This document shows positions 1 to 10,357 of a DNA stretch of 64,000 nt, one piece after another. A program made the translations under genes and the position numbers. Position 1 is the stretch's first letter; the number at the start of each line of letters is the position of its first letter. The stretch spans positions 682,001 through 746,000 of the forward strand of contig NZ_CP009220.1 in assembly GCF_001277995.1 (NCBI RefSeq), in the 5' to 3' direction. The stretch comes from Corynebacterium deserti GIMN1.010 (GTDB lineage Bacteria; Actinomycetota; Actinomycetes; Mycobacteriales; Mycobacteriaceae). The notes beneath the pieces were generated by a model, which saw nothing but the letters and a program-made list of their open reading frames with translations, did no database searches and was not told the origin of the DNA.

Positions 1-46
1 ATAATCTGGTTTCTGATTTCTCAGTCCGGATTATGGGGAGCAGTTC

Positions 47-64
47 AGCCTCACGGGCTTTTTT
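47..64 (+). terminator. Weak terminator-like hairpin at the window edge
   Basis: A short AGCC...GGCT stem is followed by six T residues, as expected for a weak intrinsic terminator of a plus-strand gene lying left of the window. The first 90 bases hold no gene. A second inverted pair, ATAATCTGG at 1-9 and CCGGATTAT at 26-34, lies just upstream. The stem is only four base pairs, so the call is tentative. Confidence 0.3.
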
Positions 65-90
65 GCTTATCGACGCTTTCTTACATCCGT

Positions 91-393
91 CTATTGATGA
101 TGGAAAACCCTATGCGCTAAAACACTTTTCTGACTGCCCGGAACAACATGCTCCGCCACAGCTTTACGCCACTGCTTAAAGTGCGGTGCATTGCGATGAT
201 CTTCTACCGCGTCGCGATCGTCATAGAGTTCAAAGAACATGAAATGGTGATCATCATCAATATCTTGGGAAACATCAAAGTAGTGGCATCCGGGCTCATC
301 AGTGAAGCTGCGCTCAGCATTCGTCTTGATCGCGTCGAGGAAATTCTCCAAGTGTCCAGGTTTCACTTGTAGATTTACGGTGAGTGAAAGCAT
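91..393 (-). CDS. ABM-fold monooxygenase (putative quinol monooxygenase, YgiN-like)
   Basis: A 100-residue single-domain protein of the antibiotic biosynthesis monooxygenase family. These are small cofactor-free dimeric proteins with a ferredoxin-like fold that oxidise quinols or act on aldehydes and signals. The usual landmarks are visible: an N-terminal beta strand (LSLTVNLQVKPG), the EPGCHYFDV segment near residue 33, the FFELYDDRDAVEDHR stretch near 53 and HFKQW near 70. The start is set by AAGGAG seven bases upstream, which overlaps the stop region of the dehydrogenase gene, so the two are almost certainly co-transcribed and translationally linked. Last gene of the GntR-dehydrogenase-ABM cassette. 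The substrate is unknown. Confidence 0.85.
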   Translation of the reverse strand: MLSLTVNLQVKPGHLENFLDAIKTNAERSFTDEPGCHYFDVSQDIDDDHHFMFFELYDDRDAVEDHRNAPHFKQWRKAVAEHVVPGSQKSVLAHRVFHHQ

Positions 394-404
394 GAGTAGT
401 CTCC

Positions 405-1442
405 TTAGTTAGCTAGCCCTTGAAGTTCTTCCCACGTTTTTGCAGGAAGCGGGATACCGTCACGAAGATGCGCGCGATGCGCCCGATCTTCCAGTTCGCC
501 GGGATAGAAGATCTCCTCAAACCCCTGCGCTTTCGGAGTGGATTTCACCTCATCGACCAGGTCGCTTAGTGCGTCCTCGAAATCTGTGGGATCGCGAAAT
601 GCCGCGACATCTAGCGCAATGAACAGATGTCCCGCACCACCTCTGGGGGAGGGTTCATAGGGGCCATGAACTTTTGTCCCATGCTGCGAACCCGTGAGCA
701 CACCTGAAAGAACATCCATCATGAAACTGATGGCGTAACCCTTGTGGCCAGCCATGGGCAAGATGACGCCGTCGATAGCTTCTGAAGGGTCTGTCGTTGG
801 TGCACCTTCACTCGTGATCGCCCACGTCTCGGGGATCTCAATGCCTTGCTGGCGAGCTTGGTAAATCTTTCCGCGAGCAACAGCTGTGTTGGCCATATCC
901 ACAACCGCAGCACTTTCACCAAAGGGTGCGGCTATCGACCATGGATTGGTGCCTAATTTTTTCTCCCGCCCACCCCACGGAGCCATCGCAGGGGACGCGT
1001 TGGTAGTCAAGATGGAGACACACCCTTGGGCCGCTGCGCGCCGGGTGAAGTACATCGCGGTGCCAAAGTGATTGGAATTCTTTACGGCAACTGCACCAAT
1101 GCCGTGCGTTTTTGCCCTTGAAACAGCTTCTGCGCGCGCATGGTTGGTGAGAACCTGACCGATTCCGTCATTGCCGTCGATGGTGAGCACCGCGCCAAGA
1201 TCACTAATTACTCGCATGTCGTTGACTGCTTTCATCGCACCAGATTGCAATCGACGCACATACCACGGAAGACGCAGTACTCCATGGGAAAGATGTCCCC
1301 ACAGATCTGCTTGGACGAGGCTATCGGCAACAAGGTGCGCATCGTCGTTAGGGACGCCGACGGCTTCCAAAATGTGGGTCGACATCTCAATAAGTGTTGT
1401 GGCGTCGGTGATGACGTCTGTGTCCTGGGTTTCTATCAGCAT
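405..1442 (-). CDS. Ldh2/MdhB family NAD(P)-dependent dehydrogenase (malate/L-lactate/ureidoglycolate type)
   Basis: A 345-residue member of the non-Rossmann malate/L-lactate dehydrogenase family, which also includes ureidoglycolate, sulfolactate and other 2-hydroxyacid dehydrogenases. Family hallmarks are the WGHLSHGVLRLPWYV segment near residue 50 (catalytic-type His), the KNSNHFGTAMYF block near 120, the GTNPWSIAAP block near 165 and the GHKGYAI motif near 235. Length is normal for the family. It lies 82 bp downstream of the gntR stop and 11 bp upstream of the ABM gene. A large perfect palindrome sits 10 bp before its start, so expression is probably controlled by the adjacent GntR protein. 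The exact hydroxyacid cannot be told from sequence. Confidence 0.85.
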   Translation of the reverse strand: MLIETQDTDVITDATTLIEMSTHILEAVGVPNDDAHLVADSLVQADLWGHLSHGVLRLPWYVRRLQSGAMKAVNDMRVISDLGAVLTIDGNDGIGQVLTNHARAEAVSRAKTHGIGAVAVKNSNHFGTAMYFTRRAAAQGCVSILTTNASPAMAPWGGREKKLGTNPWSIAAPFGESAAVVDMANTAVARGKIYQARQQGIEIPETWAITSEGAPTTDPSEAIDGVILPMAGHKGYAISFMMDVLSGVLTGSQHGTKVHGPYEPSPRGGAGHLFIALDVAAFRDPTDFEDALSDLVDEVKSTPKAQGFEEIFYPGELEDRAHRAHLRDGIPLPAKTWEELQGLAN

Positions 1443-1452
1443 TGCGCCCCTT

Positions 1453-1490
1453 TACGTTATAGGTATACCTAAAGGTATACCTATAACGTA
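1453..1490. promoter_or_regulatory. Perfect 18-bp inverted repeat, probable GntR operator
   Basis: Left arm TACGTTATAGGTATACCT at 1453-1470, a 2-bp spacer AA, and an exactly complementary right arm at 1473-1490. Each arm carries a GGTATACC core, a sequence type common in GntR/FCD operators (family knowledge). It lies between gntR and the dehydrogenase gene, so it most likely lets the GntR protein repress or sense for the downstream dehydrogenase-ABM pair. The arms are longer than a terminator needs and there is no T tract. Confidence 0.7.
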
Positions 1491-1524
1491 GGTGTGGAGC
1501 AACTAAAGCAGAAGGGAATGGACG

Positions 1525-2208
1525 TTAGGCTTGGAGATTCACCGCGCCGAAGTCCCCTGTGACCAGGGACTTTAAGATGCTTTGTTCCACATGGATCAAA
1601 TGCTGCCGACAAAAGTGCGCTGCTGCATCACTATCTCCCGTGGCAATTGCGGTGCACATATTGATGTGCTCTTGAACCGATTGCTGAAGGCGATCATCAT
1701 CGGAATGCGCGATAACGCGAAGCCTAGTGGTGTGAGGTTGCAGGCCGGCGATGCTCTTTTCCAAGAACCGATTGTTGGCATGCTGCGAGATGAGTTCATC
1801 AAAAGCACTGGTCAGATCGGTGAACTGGGTTAAGAAATCGGTAACCTCGCGGTCGAGATGCAGAAACTTTAGCGACAACAACTCAAATTTTTGTTTGAGG
1901 GAAGGCTCGTTGACAGTACGCTGGGCGATGCTTTCGACTGTGGCGATTTCAATGATGCGTCGAAACTCGAAGAGATCTTTGATTGCCTGGATCGACAGGG
2001 GCGCAACCATGGGGGCTTGACGAGGTTCCAAAATGACTAATTCATCGGCTGCGAGTCGACGAAGAGCGTCGCGGACGGGGGTTCGGGATGCGCCAGTGTG
2101 CTCCACCAACCACACCTCGGACATGCGCTGACCTGGCTGAAGCGCACCGAGTTCAATTTCGTGGCGAATCTGGGTGTAAACCTGGTCGGCTTTGCGTGAT
2201 GCGGGCAT
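1525..2208 (-). CDS. GntR-family transcriptional regulator (FCD subfamily)
   Basis: A 227-residue regulator. The N-terminal winged helix-turn-helix (about residues 5-70) shows the GntR pattern IELGALQPGQRMSE...TGASRTPVRDALRRL. The C-terminal part is alpha-helical with RRIIEIATVESIA near residue 85 and a late His (CRQHLIHVE), consistent with an FCD metal/ligand-binding domain. First gene of the cassette with the dehydrogenase and ABM genes. The 36-38 bp perfect palindrome just downstream of it is the obvious operator. FCD regulators typically sense carboxylic acids or sugar acids, which fits an adjacent 2-hydroxyacid dehydrogenase. The effector is unknown. Confidence 0.9.
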   Translation of the reverse strand: MPASRKADQVYTQIRHEIELGALQPGQRMSEVWLVEHTGASRTPVRDALRRLAADELVILEPRQAPMVAPLSIQAIKDLFEFRRIIEIATVESIAQRTVNEPSLKQKFELLSLKFLHLDREVTDFLTQFTDLTSAFDELISQHANNRFLEKSIAGLQPHTTRLRVIAHSDDDRLQQSVQEHINMCTAIATGDSDAAAHFCRQHLIHVEQSILKSLVTGDFGAVNLQA

Positions 2209-2271
2209 GGTTTCACCCTAGTACACCGGTTTGTGGGAAGGATGGGTGCGTCGAAAAGCGCTTTTGGGGCG

Positions 2272-2985
2272 CTATGCGCCGTGTTTAGAGGTCTTGCGGG
2301 AGTTGCTCCATGCTCGGGCACCGAGGGCGATGATAGCTACTGCGATAGCGCCGCCGAGGATGAGGTACTGGGTGGGAATTGGACGGGCGTCATCGATGGT
2401 GTCGATGCAGGCCTGGAAGTCAGCTTTCAGCGCCTGTTGGGTTTGGTTGTAATCGTCGGTGCGTTCGGCGAATTTTTCGGCGCGGATCTCAGCAGTTCGG
2501 GTGCTTGCTTCGGCGGCTTCCTGGAGTTGAGTGAGCACGCTGGCGGCAGAATCGTCGGTGATGCTGTTTGCGATGGAGACGGCTTCATCGTAGGTGTATT
2601 CAGTTTTAAACTGCTCGGTGGCGTTTGGATCAACTAATGCAGGATCAGTGCTGTCCTCGGGGATGAGCATGGCAAGGCCCTCACCGGATTGGATGTTATC
2701 GAGGCGGGTTTGGAGCTCTGCGGAAGTGGGGGCGCCACTATCCTGGGCGATGTAGCTTTCGATCGCTGCCTTGATGCCGGGGTCTTGGGCGTCGAGTTCG
2801 TCGAGGCGTTGTTCACGAACATCGTCTTCGAGAGAGTCCCAAAAGTGCACGACGGCGGAGTCGTCGGTGTTGGTGGCAACGCATTTTTCCTGCGACGTAT
2901 CAGCTTCTAAGGTGGCGGCACCGGCGATTGGGGTGCTGATCACGCTGATGGCCACTAGTGCAGGGAAAATTTTAGACAAACGCAT
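2272..2985 (-). CDS. Exported, C-terminally anchored protein of unknown function
   Basis: A 237-residue protein I do not recognise. It has a classical signal peptide (MRLSKIFPALVAISVISTPIAGA, with likely cleavage after AGA), an acidic, mostly helical extracytoplasmic region (residues 25-205) with few aromatic residues, and one membrane segment near residues 207-225 (YLILGGAIAVAIIALGA) followed by a short basic tail. Two cysteines (CVAT near 34 and QACIDT near 190) could form a disulfide outside the cell. The topology is therefore a surface-exposed domain tethered at its C-terminus. It stands alone between gntR and icd on the minus strand, downstream of the icd terminator. Confidence 0.75.
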   Translation of the reverse strand: MRLSKIFPALVAISVISTPIAGAATLEADTSQEKCVATNTDDSAVVHFWDSLEDDVREQRLDELDAQDPGIKAAIESYIAQDSGAPTSAELQTRLDNIQSGEGLAMLIPEDSTDPALVDPNATEQFKTEYTYDEAVSIANSITDDSAASVLTQLQEAAEASTRTAEIRAEKFAERTDDYNQTQQALKADFQACIDTIDDARPIPTQYLILGGAIAVAIIALGARAWSNSRKTSKHGA

Positions 2986-3024
2986 GTGACCATTATGCCC
3001 AAGAAACTGCGTGTGGCATGCAAA

Positions 3025-3065
3025 AAGCGCTGCGATTGCATGTGAGCAAACGCAGCGCTTAGTGG
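3025..3065 (-). terminator. Intrinsic terminator of icd
   Basis: A 10-bp perfect stem (AAGCGCTGCG at 3025-3034 pairs with 3051-3060) with a 16-base loop. Read on the minus strand it is followed by TTTTT, directly downstream of the icd stop at 3087. Confidence 0.8.
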
Positions 3066-3086
3066 GAAGAGATTCCCCTCTTGAAG

Positions 3087-5336
<2,250 letters not shown>

Positions 5337-5388
5337 CTACCTAGAATACAGGGTTCCACGCATTGCTGACGTGTGTGGGGTGGGGTTT

Positions 5389-6285
5389 TTATCCCTTCAT
5401 AGAAACTCCATGCTTCCAGTAGCCCATGAATGCCACCTGAGATCGGTCGAGTCCCTTCTCTTTCACGAGGGATCGACGAATGCTGGTGACCACACCGCTT
5501 TCACCGGCGATCCAGTAGTAATCCTCCCCGCGAGCTCGACCTGGTGTGATCTTTTCTCCCGTTGAGGAGTACTCGGGAGTTTCCCATAAGAGTTGGTCGG
5601 TGGCGGCGGCGTCTTCCTCCATGTGGTGGATGGCCAGTGCTTCTTTGAGTAATTCCCCATGTGGACGGCCATTTCTGGGTAACCACTTCACAGTGATGGA
5701 GGCTGGGCCGTCGATTTTTAGAACGTCATCGGATTCCGGGACCTCAACAAGTGCGGTTCCCTGGAGTTCAGAATCTGCCAAATCTTCCAAAATTCGAGCG
5801 ATGGCCGGAGCAGCGGTTTCATCGCCGGCGAGAATGACGTTGGAGGCAGTGCCGTAATTAAATTCGATACCTCCCATCGATTCAGAATCAAGACGAGGCG
5901 CAACAACGAGAAGTTCATCACCGGGGGTGGCGTTTGACGCCCAGGTTGACGCGGGGCCGGTCAAACCAGGAGCGGTGTGAAGGACGAAATCGACGGTCAA
6001 AAAGGTGGCGTCGGCGGCTTTGGTGAGGCTGCGGATGGAATAGGTGCGCATCACGCCACGAGTTTCTTTGGGAAGGCCTGCCCAGTGCTCGTACCAGTTG
6101 CAGTCTGCAGGAAGCTCAGGTAGGGGATGGTTGGTTCTGGGGAAGATGAGTTTAATGCGCTGATCGTAAAGCGGGGACGTGCTGCCGACCACCGAAAGTT
6201 CCGGGCCGGAAAACTCCACGCGAATAAAGTTGGGGCTCAAACGTGTTACCGAATGGACGATGGCTTTCAGTGGTGCGGCGAGCAT
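5389..6285 (-). CDS. Siderophore-interacting protein (FAD-dependent ferric-siderophore reductase, ViuB family)
   Basis: A 298-residue cytosolic flavoprotein that releases iron from imported ferric siderophores by reduction. Visible features are the FAD-binding barrel with RVEFSGPEL near residue 22 and MRTYSIRSL near 78 (the R-x-Y-S/T flavin motif), and the NAD(P)-binding half with ILAGDETAAPAI near 150 and YYWIAGESGVVTSIRR near 250. It is the fifth and last gene of the siderophore operon, starting 9 bp after the ATPase gene, so it is expected to be iron-repressed with it through the DtxR box at 10213. Confidence 0.92.
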   Translation of the reverse strand: MLAAPLKAIVHSVTRLSPNFIRVEFSGPELSVVGSTSPLYDQRIKLIFPRTNHPLPELPADCNWYEHWAGLPKETRGVMRTYSIRSLTKAADATFLTVDFVLHTAPGLTGPASTWASNATPGDELLVVAPRLDSESMGGIEFNYGTASNVILAGDETAAPAIARILEDLADSELQGTALVEVPESDDVLKIDGPASITVKWLPRNGRPHGELLKEALAIHHMEEDAAATDQLLWETPEYSSTGEKITPGRARGEDYYWIAGESGVVTSIRRSLVKEKGLDRSQVAFMGYWKHGVSMKG

Positions 6286-6294
6286 GAGTTTCTC

Positions 6295-7101
6295 CTAGTG
6301 AAATGCAGTGATGTGGTGGCGTCCCATGGGCATGACCAGGGGCGCGCCTGATACAGGATCGGGGATAACGCGGGCGTGGGTATGAAAAACCTCATCCATC
6401 ATGGCTTCGGTGACCACCTCTGATGGGCTGCCCTGGGTATAGATGTGGCCTTCGTGCATGGCGATGAGATGATCGGAATAGCGGGCAGCCAGGCCGAGCT
6501 CGTGGAGAACCATGACGATGGTGGTGCCGTTTTTCTGATTGAGGTCAGTGAGCAGATCGAGGACCTCTAATTGGTTGGCGATGTCGAGGTACGTGGTGGG
6601 TTCGTCGAGAAGCAAAATGTCTGTTTCCTGAGCCAGAGCCATGGCGATCCACACGCGTTGGCGCTGGCCGCCAGAGAGTTCATCGATGGTGCGCTCAGCA
6701 AGCTCGGTGGTGTTGGTCATCTCGAGTGCGTTGGCCACTACCTGGTAATCGCGGGTAGACCACCTGCCCATTAGTCCTTGGTGGGGGTGGCGGCCACGAC
6801 CAACCAAATCCGCCACGACAATTCCTTCTGGTGCAGTGGGGGATTGGGGGAGCAAACCCAACATGCGGGCTAGTTCCTTCCCGGGGAGTTGGGTCAGTGG
6901 GGTGGCGTCGATAAGCGCTTGTCCCTTGGTGGGCTTAAGCAGGCGCGCTAAGGCGCGCAACAACGTTGACTTGCCGCATCCGTTCGGGCCGACGATGGAG
7001 GTGATTTTTCCGGGCACGATGTCCAGGCTGAGGGAATCGATGATCGTGCGATCGCCGTAGGCGAGCGTGATATCGGTGGTGGAGAGTTGATGGAAGGTCA
7101 C
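6295..7101 (-). CDS. ABC transporter ATPase, ferric-siderophore (FecE-type)
   Basis: A 268-residue ATPase powering siderophore import. Walker A GPNGCGKST near residue 38, Q-loop LLPQSP near 83, signature LSGGQRQR near 142, Walker B ILLLDEPT near 163 and switch His LHELG near 200 are all present, so it should be active. It starts with GTG overlapping the permease stop by four bases (GTGA), a sign of translational coupling. A copy of the 12-mer GCGTCGATAAGC lies inside it at 6905. Confidence 0.95.
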   Translation of the reverse strand: MTFHQLSTTDITLAYGDRTIIDSLSLDIVPGKITSIVGPNGCGKSTLLRALARLLKPTKGQALIDATPLTQLPGKELARMLGLLPQSPTAPEGIVVADLVGRGRHPHQGLMGRWSTRDYQVVANALEMTNTTELAERTIDELSGGQRQRVWIAMALAQETDILLLDEPTTYLDIANQLEVLDLLTDLNQKNGTTIVMVLHELGLAARYSDHLIAMHEGHIYTQGSPSEVVTEAMMDEVFHTHARVIPDPVSGAPLVMPMGRHHITAFH

Positions 7102-8141
7102 AGGGAAGCTCCCGCGCGATTGGAACGAATGAGCAAATAGATAAGGAAGGGGGCGCCGAATGCGCCGGTGACAACGCCGACAGGGTAGCGGGTGCCCAAG
7201 AAGTATTGACCAATGAGGTCTGCCGCGAGCACAATGATGGCTCCGACCAGTGCTGATGGAATGATCAGGGAGCCACCACCGCCGAGGATTCGGGAGGCAA
7301 TGGGGCCTGCGACGAATGCGACGAAAGCGATGGGGCCACAGGCAGCAGTTGCCACGGCAATCAACGCGACTGCGGCGATGATCGTGATGATACGTGTGCG
7401 GTTGGTGCCAACACCGAGACTGACGGCGGACTCATTGCCAAGCCGCAGCAAGTCGAGGTTGCGGGAATAAATAATAAGGAGAGGAATCAACACGATCGTG
7501 GTGACAATCAACGGCGTTGCGCGTTCCCACGTGGCGCCGTTTAGCGATCCCGTGAGCCACCGCGTGGCCGTGGGCAAATCCCACGAATCAGCCTTGGACA
7601 GTGCGTAGGACACGAGCGAATTCAGCATCGCAGCAATTCCAATGCCGGTGAGAATCAGGCGCGTTGCCGAAAACCGACCACGATACGCCACCATATATAT
7701 AAGGAGAGCAATCGACAACGATGCGGCGAGCGCAAACGCAGAGACTGCTGATTGCGACATTCCGAAAAAGACAATGCCGATGACGCCCGCGGCAGACGCT
7801 CCCGAGGAAATTCCGATGATGTCTGGCGAGGCCAACTGATTACGCAGCAGCGTTTGGAAAATAATGCCCGCCGCACCAAAAGCTAGACCAGCGGTGAGAC
7901 CCATGACAGCGCGAGGCAACCGCAGGACACCCACGGTATAACTTGCGCCGGGAACCTGATGTCCACTGAGTACTGCGATCACCTGGCCAGGGGAGTAAAA
8001 CACCTCACCCCACATGAGCGTGAAACAAAAAACGGCACAAAGTAGGAAGCCAAGGATGCCGATGATGAGCCAGCGGCGAGAGGCACGGGAGGTGCGTTGT
8101 TTTTTGAGAGTGGTCGCCAGCGTTGTGGTTTGTGTGGTCAT
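7098..8141 (-). CDS. ABC transporter permease, ferric-siderophore (FecCD/BtuC family)
   Basis: A 347-residue polytopic membrane protein with about nine to ten membrane segments and the family motifs GVLRLPRAVMGLTAGLAFG and GPIAFVAFVAGPIAS. I use the ATG at 8141: it has AAGGAGCT just upstream and overlaps the previous permease stop (ATGA). An in-frame codon 11 residues further upstream lies inside the neighbouring gene. It forms the transmembrane channel with the next permease as a heterodimer. Confidence 0.93.
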   Translation of the reverse strand: MTTQTTTLATTLKKQRTSRASRRWLIIGILGFLLCAVFCFTLMWGEVFYSPGQVIAVLSGHQVPGASYTVGVLRLPRAVMGLTAGLAFGAAGIIFQTLLRNQLASPDIIGISSGASAAGVIGIVFFGMSQSAVSAFALAASLSIALLIYMVAYRGRFSATRLILTGIGIAAMLNSLVSYALSKADSWDLPTATRWLTGSLNGATWERATPLIVTTIVLIPLLIIYSRNLDLLRLGNESAVSLGVGTNRTRIITIIAAVALIAVATAACGPIAFVAFVAGPIASRILGGGGSLIIPSALVGAIIVLAADLIGQYFLGTRYPVGVVTGAFGAPFLIYLLIRSNRAGASL

Positions 8142-9142
8142 AGCTCCTTCACCTTCTGCCGGCGAATGATCCAAATAAACAGCGGCGCACCAATGAGAGG
8201 CATGATAATGCCCACGGCGATCTCACTCGGCCTCGTAATTACACGCCCAAACGTATCGGCCGCCACAATCAGCACCGCACCCGCCAGCGCCGAACACGGC
8301 ACCAACCAGCGGTGATCCGTACCCACCACCATGCGAGTGATATGGGGGACCACCAGCCCCACAAACGCGATCGGCCCGGCCAAGGCCGTTGCCACACCAC
8401 ATAAAATAACAGCGCCTATCGACGCAACAATCCGGGTTCTCAACACGTTTTCACCCAGTGAGGTGGCGACATCATCACCCAACGCCAAGGCATTAAGCCC
8501 CGTCGTCATCGCAAGGACCACCACAAAACCAATGCCCAAGAATGGCGCGGCCATGGACATGCGATCCCATTCAGCACCACCCACGCCACCGATCTGCCAG
8601 AAGCGGAACTTATCCATGACGTCAATGCGTGGCAGCAAAATGGCACTGACCAGAGAACTCAACGCTGCGGTGGTGGCTGCACCAGCGAGCGCCAGCTTGA
8701 GTGGAGTAGCCCCTCCTCGACCAAGCGAACCCACGGTGTAGACAAACACCGCAGCTGCCGCCGAGCCAATGACCGCCACAATCATGGTGATCACAGCACC
8801 TGACATGCTGAAAAATGTAATGCCAATGACCACCGCCAACGACGCGCCCGATAGCACACCAAAAATGCCTGGATCAGCCAGTGGGTTTCTGGTCACAGCC
8901 TGCATCGTTGTTCCCGCAACCGCGAGAGCTGCGCCAATGACGATGCCCAACACCGTGCGAGGAATGCGTTTTAAAGCCGCCGCCTGTTCCGTCGTATCAG
9001 AATGGCCAAGCAAAGCATTGATGGCGTCATCGGTACTGATGGAACGCACACCAAACTTCACCGAACATACACACACGATGGCCAACAACGCGAGGGCTGC
9101 GACGACAAACGCCAGTCGCCTGGTGTGGGTGGTGGTTATCAT
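8138..9142 (-). CDS. ABC transporter permease, ferric-siderophore (FecCD/BtuC family)
   Basis: A 334-residue multi-pass permease, second channel subunit of the operon. Family landmarks: RIPRTVLGIVIGAALAVAGTTMQ, NPLADPGIFGV and GPIAFVGLVVPHI. The gene starts 6 bp after the lipoprotein gene and overlaps the following permease by four bases. Paired with the 7098-8141 product it should make the membrane core of the importer. Confidence 0.94.
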   Translation of the reverse strand: MITTTHTRRLAFVVAALALLAIVCVCSVKFGVRSISTDDAINALLGHSDTTEQAAALKRIPRTVLGIVIGAALAVAGTTMQAVTRNPLADPGIFGVLSGASLAVVIGITFFSMSGAVITMIVAVIGSAAAAVFVYTVGSLGRGGATPLKLALAGAATTAALSSLVSAILLPRIDVMDKFRFWQIGGVGGAEWDRMSMAAPFLGIGFVVVLAMTTGLNALALGDDVATSLGENVLRTRIVASIGAVILCGVATALAGPIAFVGLVVPHITRMVVGTDHRWLVPCSALAGAVLIVAADTFGRVITRPSEIAVGIIMPLIGAPLFIWIIRRQKVKEL

Positions 9143-9148
9143 GGGGAC

Positions 9149-10186
9149 TTACTTCAAAGGTGCAGAAATCTTAGCGAGGTATTCATCAATACCCCAAGGG
9201 ATCGACAGTGGAGACTCATTGGCAGAAGCTGCCAACGGATCCTCACCCAAGAACACGACCTTGCCCTCAGCAATCGCAGGGATACGCGATAGCAGTGGAT
9301 CATCCTGCATCTTCTCTAATAGCGCCGCATTGGCTGCATCATCGGAGGTGCCATAAGTGATGATGACATCGACATCTGCGAAGTCCTCGGGGTTTTCCGC
9401 AGAAACCTGCTCGTAGAAGCTATCGGAATCCTCAAACTGCTTGAGCACCTCCGCCTCCTGAACACCCGCATCAAGAAGGAAGCTCATGCGAGGATCAATG
9501 CTGGTGTAGATGCCGATCTGAGAGAAGTCACTTTCATCAAAGAACGCAAACACAGGCTTTGCATCCTTGAGTTCTGCATTGGCATCCATCGCACTAGCCA
9601 CCTGCGCATCAAGATCAGCGATGAGATCCTTGCCTTGTTGCTCCAGGCCTATCGCCTTGGAGTTCATCTCGATCATCTCATCCAGCGAGGTGCCCCACGC
9701 GATATCAGGGTAGGCAATGACAGGAGCGATCTGGGAGAGCTGATCATAGTCCTCCTGGGTGATGCCTGAGTATGAGGCGAGGATGACATCTGGTGCGGTG
9801 TTGGCGATTTCTTCAAAAGGAAGCGCATCGGTGGCGTCGAAAAGCACTGGCTCTTCATCCCCCAAAACGTCCTCTACCCAAGGCAGGATGCCGTTGCCGT
9901 CATCGTCGCCCCACGTTGCTTTTTCAAATCCGACAGGAGTGACGCCTAGTGCCAGGGGGACCTCGTGGTTGGACCAGCCGACGGTGGCGATGCGCTCAGG
10001 CTTGGATTCGATGGTGGTTTCGCCGAAGGCATGCTCGATGGTGACGGGGAAGGCTGAGTTGCTGGTGTCACTTGCGGTGCTGGTGCTGGTGTTGCTGGAG
10101 GTGCTGCTTGCGTCCTGTGAGCACGCGGCGAGGGACACCGTCAAGGTTGCGGCAAGAAGGCCAGCCGCGATGCGGGAAGATCGCAT
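9149..10186 (-). CDS. Iron-siderophore substrate-binding lipoprotein
   Basis: A 345-residue periplasmic-binding-type receptor. The real start is the ATG at 10186, giving a lipoprotein signal (MRSSRIAAGLLAATLTVS followed by LAAC, the lipobox with lipidated Cys). An upstream in-frame extension has no signal character. The mature part has the FecB/BtuF fold pattern: PERIATVGWSNHEVPLALG near residue 58 and FEEIANTAPDVILASY near 120. The low-complexity Ser/Thr stretch after the Cys is a normal lipoprotein linker. First gene of the five-gene operon with a DtxR box 27 bp upstream, so it should be induced under iron starvation. Confidence 0.94.
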   Translation of the reverse strand: MRSSRIAAGLLAATLTVSLAACSQDASSTSSNTSTSTASDTSNSAFPVTIEHAFGETTIESKPERIATVGWSNHEVPLALGVTPVGFEKATWGDDDGNGILPWVEDVLGDEEPVLFDATDALPFEEIANTAPDVILASYSGITQEDYDQLSQIAPVIAYPDIAWGTSLDEMIEMNSKAIGLEQQGKDLIADLDAQVASAMDANAELKDAKPVFAFFDESDFSQIGIYTSIDPRMSFLLDAGVQEAEVLKQFEDSDSFYEQVSAENPEDFADVDVIITYGTSDDAANAALLEKMQDDPLLSRIPAIAEGKVVFLGEDPLAASANESPLSIPWGIDEYLAKISAPLK

Positions 10187-10212
10187 GAAAGTAGTCTCTT
10201 TCTCGAACATAG

Positions 10213-10231
10213 TTAGGTTAGGCTGACCGAT
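10213..10231. promoter_or_regulatory. DtxR (iron regulator) box
   Basis: TTAGGTTAGGCTGACCGAT agrees with the known DtxR/IdeR consensus TTAGGTTAGSCTAACCTAA at 16 of 19 positions. It lies 27 bp upstream of the lipoprotein start, where it can block the siderophore operon promoter when iron is sufficient. Confidence 0.8.
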
Positions 10232-10270
10232 ATAGTAACACCGGGTGTTCGAGTTTGAAAAATGTCTTAG

Positions 10271-10286
10271 GTCACACTCCTGTGAC
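10271..10286. promoter_or_regulatory. Inverted repeat in the divergent siderophore/MFS intergenic region
   Basis: GTCACA at 10271-10276 and TGTGAC at 10281-10286, separated by CTCC. It lies about 85 bp before the MFS gene and 85 bp before the lipoprotein gene. The half-site order is the reverse of the CRP/GlxR consensus (TGTGA-N6-TCACA), so a different regulator is likely if the site is real. Confidence 0.35.
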
Positions 10287-10357
10287 GACTTCGAGGTACG
10301 CACATTTGGTTCTCACAATGCTGCCAGCAGGAAACCTGTCCGATAGTGTGAGTTTTT

